Source of the DNA: Sporosarcina thermotolerans
GTDB taxonomy: Bacteria; Bacillota; Bacilli; Bacillales_A; Planococcaceae
Assembly: GCF_030067815.1 (NCBI RefSeq)
Contig: NZ_CP125968.1
Location: 1,480,001-1,544,000 of the forward strand
Direction: 5' to 3'
DNA: 64,000 bases
Below the pieces are notes generated by a model that saw only the letters and a list, made by a program, of their open reading frames with translations, was not told the DNA's origin and ran no database searches. Both the position numbers and the translations under genes were made by a program. How positions within the stretch are numbered: position 1 is the stretch's first letter; each line of letters begins with the position of its first letter. Positions 8,772-17,200 of this stretch are shown piece by piece.

Positions 8772-8856
8772 AAAGACTGTGACAATGCTAATTGATTGGA
8801 TATTTATGCAAATCGGTTGAATTATCATGGATGTTTCTTGCACAGGTACCTTAACA
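8708..8856. repeat. GGTACC-type inverted-repeat element (MITE-like), 149 bp
   Basis: The left end TGTAAAGGTACCTGTGC and right end GCACAGGTACCTTAACA form 17-bp terminal inverted repeats with one mismatch around an AT-rich, non-coding core. Related copies lie at 17708, 20538 and 37678. Confidence 0.8.
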
Positions 8857-8866
8857 AAGTAAAACT

Positions 8867-8888
8867 GGCCGTGACTCAAATCACGGCC
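8867..8888 (-). terminator. Probable terminator of the CDF exporter gene
   Basis: Perfect GGCCGTGA / TCACGGCC arms are followed on the minus strand by AGTTTTAC. It lies 30 bases after the stop at 8918. Confidence 0.6.
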
Positions 8889-8917
8889 ATCCTTATAATA
8901 AATATGTGGAAGAGATA

Positions 8918-9787
8918 CTAATTCGGTTCCACATGGACGTGCACATCATATACTCCATAGTCATTGATTATTATCTTTTCCACTTGTGTCGCGATATTAT
9001 GGGCTTCTGTGATATTTAGCATCGAATTTACAAGAATTACAACATCGATTACCTCGTTATTTCCGTAGTATCTACCTTTTATATCTTTTATTCCTTTAAC
9101 TCCATCCACTTTTGTGATCACATTACGATAAAGTTTAATTTTATCAACGTCAAAACCATCCGAAAGTTCGTGGGAAGCTTGTTTGAAAATATCCCAAGCT
9201 GTTTTACAAATTAATAGTCCCACGATGAGCGCAGTTAGCGTATCAAGCCAGGGCATTCCTAATTGAGAACCAAATATACCTATTGCTGTTCCTATACTTA
9301 CCCAAGCATCTGAAATATTATCTTTTGCAGCTGCCATGACTGCTGTACTATTTATTTTCTTTGCTATCTTCCTATTGTAACGATAGACAAAATACATAAC
9401 TATTGCAGAAAAAATGCCGACATAAGCAGCCCCGATATGGGGTGACTCTTTTCCACTTTGAAACATAGAAGAGATAGCATCATTTAATACTTGAATACCG
9501 ACCGCTAACATAATAAATGATGCAACCATTGAAGCGATTGTTTCACTCTTCCAATGGCCATAGCCATGATCTTTGTCCGGAGGTCTTTGAGAAAGTCTTA
9601 GTCCGATAAGAACAGCGACGGATGCAATAATATCGGTTGTATTGTTTAAACCATCAGCTTTCAATGCAGCAGAGTTACTCATATATCCAATGCACAACTT
9701 TATTATTGAAAGCAAAAGATAAGCAATAATGCTAACGATTGCTCCACGTTCACCTAATTTAAGATTATTATACTTGATCTTGTCCAT
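8918..9787 (-). CDS. Cation diffusion facilitator, manganese-exporter type
   Basis: This 289-residue protein has about six TM segments and a C-terminal cytoplasmic domain ('VDVVILVNSMLNITEAHNIA', 'VHVHVEP'). The transport site reads N48-x3-D52 in TM2 ('ADGLNNTTD') and D-x3-D in TM5 ('AAKDNISDAW'). This N-D/D-D set is the pattern of Mn2+ CDF exporters such as Bacillus MneP/MneS, whereas zinc exporters have D/H there. ATG 9787 is chosen because GGGAGG lies 8 bases upstream; a longer frame to 9952 would cover a terminator hairpin. It probably protects against Mn2+ excess. Confidence 0.85.
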   Translation of the reverse strand: MDKIKYNNLKLGERGAIVSIIAYLLLSIIKLCIGYMSNSAALKADGLNNTTDIIASVAVLIGLRLSQRPPDKDHGYGHWKSETIASMVASFIMLAVGIQVLNDAISSMFQSGKESPHIGAAYVGIFSAIVMYFVYRYNRKIAKKINSTAVMAAAKDNISDAWVSIGTAIGIFGSQLGMPWLDTLTALIVGLLICKTAWDIFKQASHELSDGFDVDKIKLYRNVITKVDGVKGIKDIKGRYYGNNEVIDVVILVNSMLNITEAHNIATQVEKIIINDYGVYDVHVHVEPN

Positions 9788-9864
9788 GTATTTTACCTCC
9801 CTCAATTTACTATTCATGAATTTGACTTTAGCGTCTGAAGTAGCAAAGTTTTCCCTTGAGCAAC

Positions 9865-9896
9865 AAAAAACCCTCGACTGTTTCCAGTCAAGGGTT
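9865..9896 (-). terminator. Terminator hairpin in the leader of the CDF gene
   Basis: On the minus strand the arms AACCCTTGACTG and CAGTCGAGGGTT enclose GAAA and are followed by TTTTTTG, about 80 bases upstream of the CDF start. It may be an attenuator of the exporter leader or may end stray upstream transcription. I could not fit a known Mn riboswitch (yybP-ykoY) to the sequence upstream. No other gene or signal is seen in 9897-10182. Confidence 0.6.
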
Positions 9897-10182
9897 AGGG
9901 ATTTAAAATATAATTTGGGCAAATTGAAAGATGACACATAGTTATCACTCATTAGTTTTTAATGTTAAATAAACATAGCATGGATTTGAGAAATAAACAA
10001 GTTGAAGGAGTTTACTCAGTAACTTGGATCTTAATGTAGTGGTTTGATAAATTGGCAATACTTAAAGTTAGAAACACGTCAATCATCGGGGAATTGATGC
10101 GAAAAAAGGGGATACTCTGAATGGAGAATCATCAACATAATAATTTTGCGGAACCAACATCGGAAATTGAGTATATAACTTG

Positions 10183-10230
10183 AAAGTTGGAGATTAGGTC
10201 AGATTCGCTCTGCCTAATGCTCCAACTTTT
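10183..10230 (-). terminator. Strong hairpin terminator
   Basis: AAAGTTGGAG and CTCCAACTTT arms are extended inward by ATTAGG/CCTAAT. It is located just after the FMN reductase stop and can act in both directions. Confidence 0.8.
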
Positions 10231-10234
10231 TTAA

Positions 10235-10786
10235 TTATCGATTATGTCTATTGATCAAATCAACGAAAGCATCTACGAAGGACTGTAAAAACTCTGTTGT
10301 TCCTTCATTCAACTTTCCGTTCTCGTCAAATAATTGAGGAGAATTTGCAAGGTACGCTTCAGGCTGCTGTACGACTGGCATATTTAAGAATACAAGGCTT
10401 TGGCGTAAATGGTGGTTCGCACCAAATCCACTTAAATTCCCCATGGATTGACTGATAACCGCTGCAGGTTTACCGTTCCAAGCACTTTGTCCATAAGGAC
10501 GTGAACCAACATCCAATGCGTTTTTTAATGCGCCAGAGATTGAACGGTTATACTCAGGTGTTACAAAGAGTACAGCGTCAACTTCTTTAATGGAGTTACG
10601 GAATGCCGTATATTCTCCAGGTACATTGCTTTCTGTATCAATATCTTCATTGTATAGAGGAAGATTTCCAATTTCGACGAATTGTGTTTCGTAACCGTCT
10701 GGGAATAATTCTCCTACACTTTTAGCGATTTTTGTTGAAAACGATTCTTTTCTTAAACTACCACTGATCAATGCTACTTTAACCAT
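10235..10786 (-). CDS. NADPH-dependent FMN reductase (azoreductase/quinone reductase type)
   Basis: This 183-residue flavodoxin-like protein has an N-terminal FMN phosphate loop 'GSLRKESFSTKIA' and the motif 'PEYNRSISGALKNALD', as in YhdA/chromate reductase-type enzymes. It reduces FMN, azo dyes or quinones with NADPH, and the physiological substrate is not evident. AGGTGA precedes the ATG. It is divergent from a MarR-type regulator gene, which probably controls it as in other quinone or electrophile detoxification pairs. Confidence 0.85.
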   Translation of the reverse strand: MVKVALISGSLRKESFSTKIAKSVGELFPDGYETQFVEIGNLPLYNEDIDTESNVPGEYTAFRNSIKEVDAVLFVTPEYNRSISGALKNALDVGSRPYGQSAWNGKPAAVISQSMGNLSGFGANHHLRQSLVFLNMPVVQQPEAYLANSPQLFDENGKLNEGTTEFLQSFVDAFVDLINRHNR

Positions 10787-10849
10787 GTTTTAATCACCTG
10801 TCCTTTATGTTAGTAAATTGGGAAAGCTTCCTCCCATTCATCAGTTTAT

Positions 10850-10932
10850 ATATTAAGTGATATGGAAGTCAATTACATTGCTTGGTATTACTCTCACCAA
10901 CATTTGCAAATTGTATACACATCACTTAATAT
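10850..10932. promoter_or_regulatory. Paired inverted motifs between reductase and MarR gene
   Basis: ATATTAAGTGAT (10850-10861) recurs as its exact reverse complement ATCACTTAATAT (10921-10932). One copy flanks each divergent promoter region. They are candidate MarR operators; this is inference from position and symmetry. Confidence 0.45.
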
Positions 10933-10955
10933 GCAAAGTAATAGGGGGCCCACGT

Positions 10956-11389
10956 ATGAAATATACATTAAGAAGAATTCGACTTAGTTATATAGTTTGG
11001 CTGCGATATGCACGTTTTTATAATCGAAATGTTAAATGTACAAACCAACATTTATCCAAATGGGGATGAAAACTGGCCAATTTGATGTCCTTAGTCATAT
11101 TAAACCAAATGAAAGAATTACGCAGTGTGATTTAGCAAGTAGGCTCGTTGTCACCGAGTCGAATGTGACGCAAATACTAAAAAAGCTTGAGGACAATGGT
11201 TTAATACGACGTGAACGTGAATGGAAAAATAAGTTTATCTCACTTACAGAAGAAGGAATTAAACTGCGAAACGAAGTTGTTTCTGAGCAAGAACACTTCC
11301 AGGCCGATCAATTTTCAATGTTAAACGATCAGGAATTAAATCAATTGATTGCAATTTTGAAGAAGATCGAAAAAGGGGGACGGGGATAA
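10956..11389 (+). pseudogene. MarR-family regulator, frameshifted
   Basis: The start ATG 10956 has AGGGGG 7 bases upstream. The first 37 residues ('LSYIVWLRYARFYNR...HLSKWG') and the remainder starting 'MKTGQFDVLSHI' are parts of one MarR protein split by a missing base in a GGGG run near 11065. The winged helix is complete after joining ('ITQCDLASRLVVTESNVTQILKKLEDNGLI') and the total is about 144 residues. It is divergent from the FMN reductase and a likely sensor of quinones or electrophiles. It may be intact in reality. Confidence 0.8.
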
Positions 11390-11410
11390 AAAAGAACAAA
11401 TGCACAATAG

Positions 11411-11426
11411 CTAACCCGTTCAGTTC
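11411..11426 (-). repeat. Diverged cassette-type repeat (left flank)
   Basis: CTAACCCGTTCAGTT and its surroundings recur in inverted orientation at 13175-13188 with matching flanks (GTGCAAA / GTACAAA). The pair brackets the acetyltransferase-Nudix segment. Confidence 0.4.
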
Positions 11427-11455
11427 AGAGGTGCAAAATCTAATTTAAACACACA

Positions 11456-11491
11456 AAAAGAGTCCTAATTCGCATATGAATTGGACTCTTT
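11456..11491. terminator. Bidirectional terminator
   Basis: AAAGAGTCC-AATTC and GAATTGGACTCTTT arms lie between the convergent MarR and acetyltransferase genes. Confidence 0.8.
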
Positions 11492-11524
11492 CCCTTTGCC
11501 TATAACGCACCTATTTTGGAAATC

Positions 11525-12049
11525 CTATTCTACTAAGGATTCTGTTATTTCCCCATTAAGATTTTTAATCGCCAACATCGAATTATCCTGAATGATTCCT
11601 GTATCTACGAAACCAAATGAAGCGTATAAAGTTTTAGCTTTGACATTACTTGTATGATAAAAGAGGGTTACAAATTCTGCTTCTCCATATGGCATATTTT
11701 CAATTTCCGTTAACATTTTTTCAAAAGCAAGTTTGCCATATCCTTTTCCTTGGTAACTTTTATCAATCATATTATGCCAAATAAAATAACTTTTCTTGCC
11801 ATAGAAAAGTTCGTTTTCAAATGATTCATGATCTAACGTATCATAAATATACATCAAAAATCCAACCATCGTATCATTCGCATAAATAGCTAATGGAGAA
11901 GCTGGTATACCATCTGTGTTCAACATATGAGCGTCTGCGAAGCATCTAAGGTTAGTAGTTTTTAGTATGAATTCTTTCTGGTTTTCTTCAACTTCAAGTG
12001 CTATTACTTCATCTATGTTATCCCGGGTTATCTTTCGTAATTCAATCAT
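11525..12049 (-). CDS. GNAT acetyltransferase (spermidine acetyltransferase-like)
   Basis: This 174-residue protein begins 'MIELRKITRDNIDEVIALEV', like BltD/PaiA-type diamine acetyltransferases. The acetyl-CoA loop is 'YQGKGYGKLAFEKML', followed by 'LYASFGFVDTG'. ATG 12049 is chosen because AGAGGAG is correctly spaced; the longer frame to 12118 lacks one. The likely role is acetylation of polyamines or a similar amine, but specificity is not certain. Confidence 0.82.
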   Translation of the reverse strand: MIELRKITRDNIDEVIALEVEENQKEFILKTTNLRCFADAHMLNTDGIPASPLAIYANDTMVGFLMYIYDTLDHESFENELFYGKKSYFIWHNMIDKSYQGKGYGKLAFEKMLTEIENMPYGEAEFVTLFYHTSNVKAKTLYASFGFVDTGIIQDNSMLAIKNLNGEITESLVE

Positions 12050-12161
12050 TTGTTTATCTCCTCTTATAAGACAAGCCACTTCCACACATAGCCTAAAAAA
12101 TTCTAAGTGAATTGACACCGTCTTTTTGCATAATTTTACTATCGAGATATTTCAGTCAGAG

Positions 12162-12620
12162 TTATTTTATTACTGGCAGATTTACTTGGTTTACCCAATC
12201 CTGAATAAATGGCTCTTGATTCGGAAGCAAATTAGGTAGGTTGTTACGGGAAAAGAATCGATGTTCATGACTTTCATCAGTGTTATGAATTAAGTTTCCT
12301 GAAAACCTATTAGAAAGGAAAATAATTTGGACGCTATACATTTTATCTCCATTTGGATATTCTGAAAAACCTTTTTCACCCGAGTAAAGTCCAAATAATT
12401 AATTGTTCAGCCGTCAATCCCGTTTCCTCGAATGTTTCGCGCACAGCAGTTTCAAGAAACGTTTCCCCAGGCTCCATGACTCCCCCTGGTATTCCCCATA
12501 TATCCCGATCTTTTCTATGTTGAAGTAAGATCTGTTTCTCTTTTCAATAATAATTCCACAACCTACAGTCATTAGCATTTCATTTCCAATTAATTTACGC
12601 ATTGTTTGTATATAACTCAT
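12162..12620 (-). pseudogene. Nudix hydrolase, two frameshifts
   Basis: AGGAGG precedes the ATG at 12620. Joined across apparent single-base losses near 12535 and 12400, the protein has a Nudix box '[17 protein letters not shown]' followed by 'TFEETGL' and ends 'WVNQVNLPVIK', about 155 residues. Nudix enzymes cleave nucleoside diphosphate derivatives; the substrate cannot be told. It is directly downstream of a small membrane-anchored protein gene. Confidence 0.75.
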
Positions 12621-12631
12621 GATTTCCTCCT

Positions 12632-12946
12632 TCAATGTACAGTCCTCAAAAAAGAAACAAATACATTTTTAATTTGATGATTTTCCTTAATGTCTTCTGA
12701 TATTAGTCCACAAGCATATTCAATTCGAACAGTATAACCAAACAAAACTTTCTCGGATGTTACTACACCACACCCATCACAATTAAATCCACAACCATCT
12801 ACAATGCCTTTTTGTTTGTTTTGAAATCCCGTAATTGCTCTTTTTTCAGCAATATCTTTTGTAATCCAGGGTGAGAAAGTAAATAAGATAATTGATGCAA
12901 CTAAAAAAATAATACTTAAGGATAACTTTCTTTGCGCAGATATCAG
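12632..12946 (-). CDS. Small membrane-anchored Cys-containing protein, start unclear
   Basis: An open frame of about 104 residues begins at CTG 12946 or nearby; no ATG, GTG or TTG is available. It has one TM segment ('SIIFLVASIILFTF'), then 'GCGFNCDGCGVV', and ends just before the Nudix start, with its stop next to the Nudix ribosome binding site. It sits about 20 bases after a cassette-type repeat on the same strand, as do other genes in the arrays. It may be 5'-truncated. Family unknown. Confidence 0.45.
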   Translation of the reverse strand: MISAQRKLSLSIIFLVASIILFTFSPWITKDIAEKRAITGFQNKQKGIVDGCGFNCDGCGVVTSEKVLFGYTVRIEYACGLISEDIKENHQIKNVFVSFLRTVH

Positions 12947-12965
12947 CCCTTACAATTTAATTAAT

Positions 12966-12994
12966 ACTAATCTGCCGTGTTAGTTAAATAAATG
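12966..12994 (-). repeat. Cassette-type stem-loop repeat
   Basis: Read on the minus strand: TTTAACTAACACGGCAGATTAGT. It precedes the small membrane protein gene in the same orientation. The rest of 12995-13215 holds only a diverged repeat copy (13175-13188) and no gene. Confidence 0.65.
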
Positions 12995-13174
12995 CTCACT
13001 AACAATATTCGGAATTTTAATTCTTCATCTTTCAATAATAGTACCACATTAATAGTTTGTTTCCTTTTACTACTGGAATACTTCGATAAATATATAAAAA
13101 GCACTGCTAAAAGCAATGCTAATTTGTACTTTAATTTAGTTATTTGCGGCGTTATTTAAAGTTTTGTACCACTC

Positions 13175-13188
13175 AACTGAACGGGTTA
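13175..13188 (+). repeat. Diverged cassette-type repeat (right flank)
   Basis: AACTGAACGGGTTA is the inverted counterpart of 11411-11426. Confidence 0.4.
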
Positions 13189-13215
13189 CACAATGGCACT
13201 TGTTCCTTGAATTTA

Positions 13216-13824
13216 TTAAAAAACCTTCCGATGATAAATCCGCACAGACAGCATCCAAGAGAAGCAATACAGAAGAATTACTGAGAATATCGCTCCTCCA
13301 TACAACAGAGCGTCATCGAGAGAAAGGAGCGTTTGGACAATACCCCGGATTCTATCATTCAAATCAGGTATGAATGTGCTAATAGTAATAAAGTAAAGGA
13401 CAAATAAAACAATAGAAGCAATCATCAAATACTGGCTTTTGAAAAGATATGAAAATGGAAAAGCAAGGGAGATAAAAACAGCTACAAATCCTGCTATAAA
13501 TAATAATTGCCCCCAAGGAACTAGCTCATTATGAATAACCAAATTCCCGATGAAAATCGTTAGTAAGACAAGGAAAATGAACACACATGCAACCGCGTAT
13601 TTGGAGCTAACAATTTCTTTCCGCGTATAAGGCAAAGAATTCAGTAAGTAATGGACAGACGATTTTTCATCCGTTAAAAAGCTTTGCATAATGATGGCGA
13701 TAGAAAATAAAATTCCAACGTAGATCCTAGAACCATCAAAAAATACATCGAGAAATAAGATGGGCAACAAAATTAGTAATGTATATTTCTGCAAAACAAT
13801 ATCTTTACGAATGAGATGCAGCAT
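13216..13824 (-). CDS. ABC-2 type transporter permease
   Basis: This 202-residue protein has about six hydrophobic segments and begins 'MLHLIRKDIVLQKYTLLILL', as do ABC2_membrane_5-type permeases that pair with GntR/YtrA-regulated ATPases. ATG 13824 lies within the end of the ATPase gene (overlap about 20 bases), which implies translational coupling. It forms the membrane part of the exporter encoded by the three-gene operon. Confidence 0.8.
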   Translation of the reverse strand: MLHLIRKDIVLQKYTLLILLPILFLDVFFDGSRIYVGILFSIAIIMQSFLTDEKSSVHYLLNSLPYTRKEIVSSKYAVACVFIFLVLLTIFIGNLVIHNELVPWGQLLFIAGFVAVFISLAFPFSYLFKSQYLMIASIVLFVLYFITISTFIPDLNDRIRGIVQTLLSLDDALLYGGAIFSVILLYCFSWMLSVRIYHRKVF

Positions 13825-14689
13825 AGTGATCAATTCCTTTCTTTGTGTACAGCATAATATCTTCAAGTGTAGGTCTTTCAAAAATGACTGTCCCTCCGAA
13901 AATGCCCTCTGTACGATGTTTGTTCATCGTCAATGCCTCAAAACCATGATTGGATCTTCGAATGCCTATAAATTCTTGTTCAGTATCACGATCCAATAAA
14001 TTCATTTCGCCTTTCACAATCGCATAGTCTTCCTCGATTTTATAATGCTCTTTAGTGAAAATATGCTGGCCGTTATGGATGAACGTTATATAATCAGCAA
14101 TTCGATCCAAGTCCGTCGTAATATGCGTCGAAAAGAAAATAGTCTTTTCATCATCCTGCATAAGATCATGGAGTATGTCTAACAGCTCCCTGCGGAATAT
14201 TGGGTCTAATCCAGATGTCGGTTCGTCCATAATGATTAACTCTGCATGGTGGGATAACGCAAAGGTCAAGGAAGCTTTCATCATCATTCCTTTTGAGAAA
14301 GTCTTTATTTGTTTTTTCATCGGCAATTCAAATAGGTTAATATAGTGTTGAAAAAGGGTATCATCCCAATTTTTATAGGCTGGTTTTATGATTTTTTTCA
14401 TTTCTGCCAACGTAATATTCTCGTAAAGAATATTGTTATCATATACAAATCCGATTCGTTGTTTAATTTCTTTTTCATGGTTTTTGTAATTCAAACCAAA
14501 TAGCGAGATCTCTCCGCTGTCCGGTTGCAATAAATTCATGATCAACTTGATAGTTGTGGATTTTCCCACTCCATTTCCACCGATGAACCCTGTAACAAAG
14601 CCTTTCTTAACTGAGAGCGAAAAGTCTTTCAGCTCAAACCCTTTGAACGTCCTATTTACATTTCGCAATTCAATTACGTTTTCCATCAT
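13805..14689 (-). CDS. ABC transporter ATP-binding protein
   Basis: This is an ATPase of about 294 residues with Walker A 'GGNGVGKSTT', a signature variant 'FSKGMMMKASL', Walker B 'LIIMDEPTSGLDP' and the switch His ('FFSTHITTDLD'). The FSKG signature is typical of the YtrB-like subfamily. The start overlaps the GntR stop (ATGATGG), so translation is probably coupled. The substrate is unknown; YtrA-controlled exporters often respond to cell-wall antibiotics. Confidence 0.88.
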   Translation of the reverse strand: MMENVIELRNVNRTFKGFELKDFSLSVKKGFVTGFIGGNGVGKSTTIKLIMNLLQPDSGEISLFGLNYKNHEKEIKQRIGFVYDNNILYENITLAEMKKIIKPAYKNWDDTLFQHYINLFELPMKKQIKTFSKGMMMKASLTFALSHHAELIIMDEPTSGLDPIFRRELLDILHDLMQDDEKTIFFSTHITTDLDRIADYITFIHNGQHIFTKEHYKIEEDYAIVKGEMNLLDRDTEQEFIGIRRSNHGFEALTMNKHRTEGIFGGTVIFERPTLEDIMLYTKKGIDHYAASHS

Positions 14690-15063
14690 TTCTCCTCCTT
14701 ATATAACAAGGTAAGTAATTCTTGTAATTCAGCTAACTCGACCCCAATTTCTTTGCTATTTACAATCGCAGACAGTAATTGTTCTTCGATTACTTTCATT
14801 TTTCGCTCAAGAATCATTTCATTATTTTGTTCCGACACGAACGATCCTTTACCAACGATTGAGTAAATAAAGCCGTTTTTCTCAAGCTCCTCATACGCCC
14901 GTTTTGTCGTGATGACGCTTATATCCAAGTCTTTAGCTAACTGGCGCATGGATGGCAACGCTTCTCCCGCCCGTAATTCATTCGTCAAAATATGTTTTTT
15001 AATTTGCACATAAATCTGCTCATAGATGGGATCTTTTGATGTATTGGAAATTATAATTTGCAT
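14686..15063 (-). CDS. GntR-family regulator, YtrA subfamily
   Basis: This 125-residue protein has an N-terminal winged HTH ('PSMRQLAKDLDISVITTKRAYEELEKNGF') and only a short helical C-terminal tail, which is the YtrA layout. ATG 15063 has AGAGGT upstream. It is the first gene of the regulator-ATPase-permease operon and is preceded by a palindrome matching the YtrA operator type. It therefore probably represses its own operon. Confidence 0.88.
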   Translation of the reverse strand: MQIIISNTSKDPIYEQIYVQIKKHILTNELRAGEALPSMRQLAKDLDISVITTKRAYEELEKNGFIYSIVGKGSFVSEQNNEMILERKMKVIEEQLLSAIVNSKEIGVELAELQELLTLLYKEEK

Positions 15064-15085
15064 AGAACGACCTCTTTCTTGCAAT

Positions 15086-15110
15086 AGTGTATATACACGT
15101 TATATACACT
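15086..15110. promoter_or_regulatory. YtrA-type operator
   Basis: AGTGTA and TACACT are separated by exactly 13 bases (palindrome AGTGTATAT...ATATACACT), about 25 bases upstream of the regulator start. This is the known operator form for YtrA-subfamily GntR proteins. Confidence 0.75.
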
Positions 15111-15253
15111 ATATACAGCAAGAGATTCAAATGCAAGTAAAATCTGAAAAAAGTTCATCCTAACTTGTAAGCTATTCAGAATTTTGATATTCTATATTTA
15201 AATCTTATTAAGTCAATAGGTTTTGTTTGATTGAATATAAAGGAGAGATTTTC

Positions 15254-15727
15254 ATGTCTATTAGCGAAAAAAAGATGAATGTGGAAAGCTTCAATTTGGA
15301 TCATACGAAAGTGAAAGCACCGTTTGTGCGACTTGCAGGGGTTAAGGAAGGTGTCAATGGCGATGTCATCCGGAAGTATGACATCCGCTTTTGCCAGCCG
15401 AATCAGGAGCATCTTGAAATGCCCGCGATTCATTCATTGGAGCATATGATGGCGGAGTTCAGCAGGAATCATTCGGACAAAATCGTGGACATCAGTCCGA
15501 TGGGATGCCAGACGGGTTATTATATGGCGCTCATCAACCACGACGATTACGAAGATGTCCTTGATTTATTGGAAAAGACATTGAAGGATGTTTTGACTGC
15601 GGATGAAGTGCCCGCGTGCAATGAAGTTCAATGCGGATGGGCTGCGAGCCATAGTCTTGAGGGCGCGAAGGAAGCGGCGAAAAAGATGTTGGATAAGCGG
15701 GCTGAGTGGACGACGGTGTTTGAGTAA
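15254..15727 (+). CDS. luxS: S-ribosylhomocysteine lyase LuxS
   Basis: This 157-residue protein has the metal site H60-x3-H64 ('HSLEH') and C127 ('[10 protein letters not shown]'), and catalytic Cys85 ('PMGCQTGYY'). It cleaves S-ribosylhomocysteine to homocysteine and the AI-2 precursor DPD as part of the activated methyl cycle. ATG 15254 has AAAGGAGAG upstream. It is monocistronic, closed by its own terminator. Confidence 0.97.
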   Translation: MSISEKKMNVESFNLDHTKVKAPFVRLAGVKEGVNGDVIRKYDIRFCQPNQEHLEMPAIHSLEHMMAEFSRNHSDKIVDISPMGCQTGYYMALINHDDYEDVLDLLEKTLKDVLTADEVPACNEVQCGWAASHSLEGAKEAAKKMLDKRAEWTTVFE

Positions 15728-15755
15728 AAATCATATATAAGTCAGTAACACGAAA

Positions 15756-15798
15756 AGAAGTATAAATTTCCGACTCGGAGATTTATGCTTCTTTTTTT
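15756..15798 (+). terminator. luxS terminator
   Basis: AGAAGTATAAAT and ATTTATGCTTCT arms are followed by a run of seven T. Confidence 0.85.
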
Positions 15799-15897
15799 GT
15801 TAGGAACCTACAATTCAGCCTATTTTGATAATCATCTGGACAAATATACTAAATTAGATGTAAGTTTAAACCGATGCTCAACAAGGAGTGATAGGCA

Positions 15898-17160
15898 TTG
15901 TCAGCTTCAAATAAAGAGGAAAGTAAAACTCCTATAATCGTTATAGTTGCATTGGTTACTGCTATAAGTCTCTTAGGAGATTCAATGTTATATATTGTGT
16001 TGCCTTTATATTGGAAAGAAGCAGGTCTCGACTCCATTTGGCAAGTCGGTATACTTTTATCCATTAACCGCTTTATCAGATTGCCTTTCAACCCGCTTGT
16101 TGGATGGCTTTATAATAAGATTACCCTTAAAACGGGGTTAATTATTGCAATTATTTTAGGTAGCATAACGACCTTAGGCTATGGATTATTTACCGGGTTT
16201 ATTGCCTGGATTATTTTACGTAGTGTTTGGGGAATTGCTTGGTCGTTCTTCAGAATTGGTGGTTTATCCGTTGTGGCCTTTAATACGGAAGAAAATAATA
16301 GGGGGAAGTCAATTGGACTTTACAATGGACTGCATCGATTAGGGAGCTTGTTTGGCATGCTCATAGGGGGCCTGTTGGTGCCTATTTTAGGGTTAAGTGC
16401 CGTTTCGATTATTTTTGGATGTCTTACATTGTTAGGGCTACCACTGATTTTATTGTATGTTAAAACAAATTCTTTGATGGAAAATAAGCAGGATTACAAG
16501 GTTGTTATTGTCAAAGAAAGAATTGTAGATAGACTTAAACAGGGCAGGGGAATGATTATTTTCACCGGTTTCTGTATTACGCTTTTAATACAAGGAATTT
16601 TCATCTCAACGCTAAGCTCTGTAATCGAGCATTTCCATGGAGAACGTGTCACCTTGTTTGGATCCGTGATTAGTGCTTCCTTCCTTGCTGGTATTCTTTT
16701 GTCGGTACGATGGCTATGGGAGCCGTTTTTAGGAGCAAAATTTGGGGTTTGGTCAGATGGAGTTAAAGGAAGGGTGCCAGTACTCGTTCTGTCATTACTA
16801 TTTGCGAGTTTGACATTCGGAAGCATTTCATATGATCTTCCACTCGTTCTTATGATTTTCTTTACGTTCCTAGTGATGATTGCAGCTACTTCTCTTACAA
16901 CCATTGTTGATGCAATTGCCCTGGACTTATCAAAAAACACGAATGTAGTTTCATTTCTTACAACCTATACAGTAGCTCAGGATTTAGGTGCATCTGTAGG
17001 TCCATTTATCAGTTTCATGGTTTTTGGTCTAACAAACGGAATCTCTTACGTTTACTGGGGAGGGGCAGGGATGTTTTTGATGTTGGCAATTCTTTGGTCA
17101 AAAAGCTATAGAAGGGAAAGAAGAAACACTACCTCATTCTTATTTGGGAAATTGTCATGA
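15898..17160 (+). CDS. MFS transporter
   Basis: This 420-residue protein has about 12 TM segments. Between TM2 and TM3 is 'NRFIRLPFNPLVGWLYNK', and between TM4 and TM6 'GLYNGLHRLGSLFGMLIGGLLVP'. The start is TTG 15898 with AAGGAG upstream. MFS proteins export or import small solutes by proton coupling; the substrate is not evident. It stands alone between luxS and cwlJ. Confidence 0.8.
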   Translation: MSASNKEESKTPIIVIVALVTAISLLGDSMLYIVLPLYWKEAGLDSIWQVGILLSINRFIRLPFNPLVGWLYNKITLKTGLIIAIILGSITTLGYGLFTGFIAWIILRSVWGIAWSFFRIGGLSVVAFNTEENNRGKSIGLYNGLHRLGSLFGMLIGGLLVPILGLSAVSIIFGCLTLLGLPLILLYVKTNSLMENKQDYKVVIVKERIVDRLKQGRGMIIFTGFCITLLIQGIFISTLSSVIEHFHGERVTLFGSVISASFLAGILLSVRWLWEPFLGAKFGVWSDGVKGRVPVLVLSLLFASLTFGSISYDLPLVLMIFFTFLVMIAATSLTTIVDAIALDLSKNTNVVSFLTTYTVAQDLGASVGPFISFMVFGLTNGISYVYWGGAGMFLMLAILWSKSYRRERRNTTSFLFGKLS

Positions 17161-17200
17161 ATACTGACTTTTATTCATACAATATATTTGGGGTGGAAAA

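Noticed and set aside
9788..10182. yybP-ykoY manganese riboswitch upstream of the CDF exporter
   Set aside because: I could not find the conserved helices and loop motifs of that RNA; only a plain terminator hairpin is visible.
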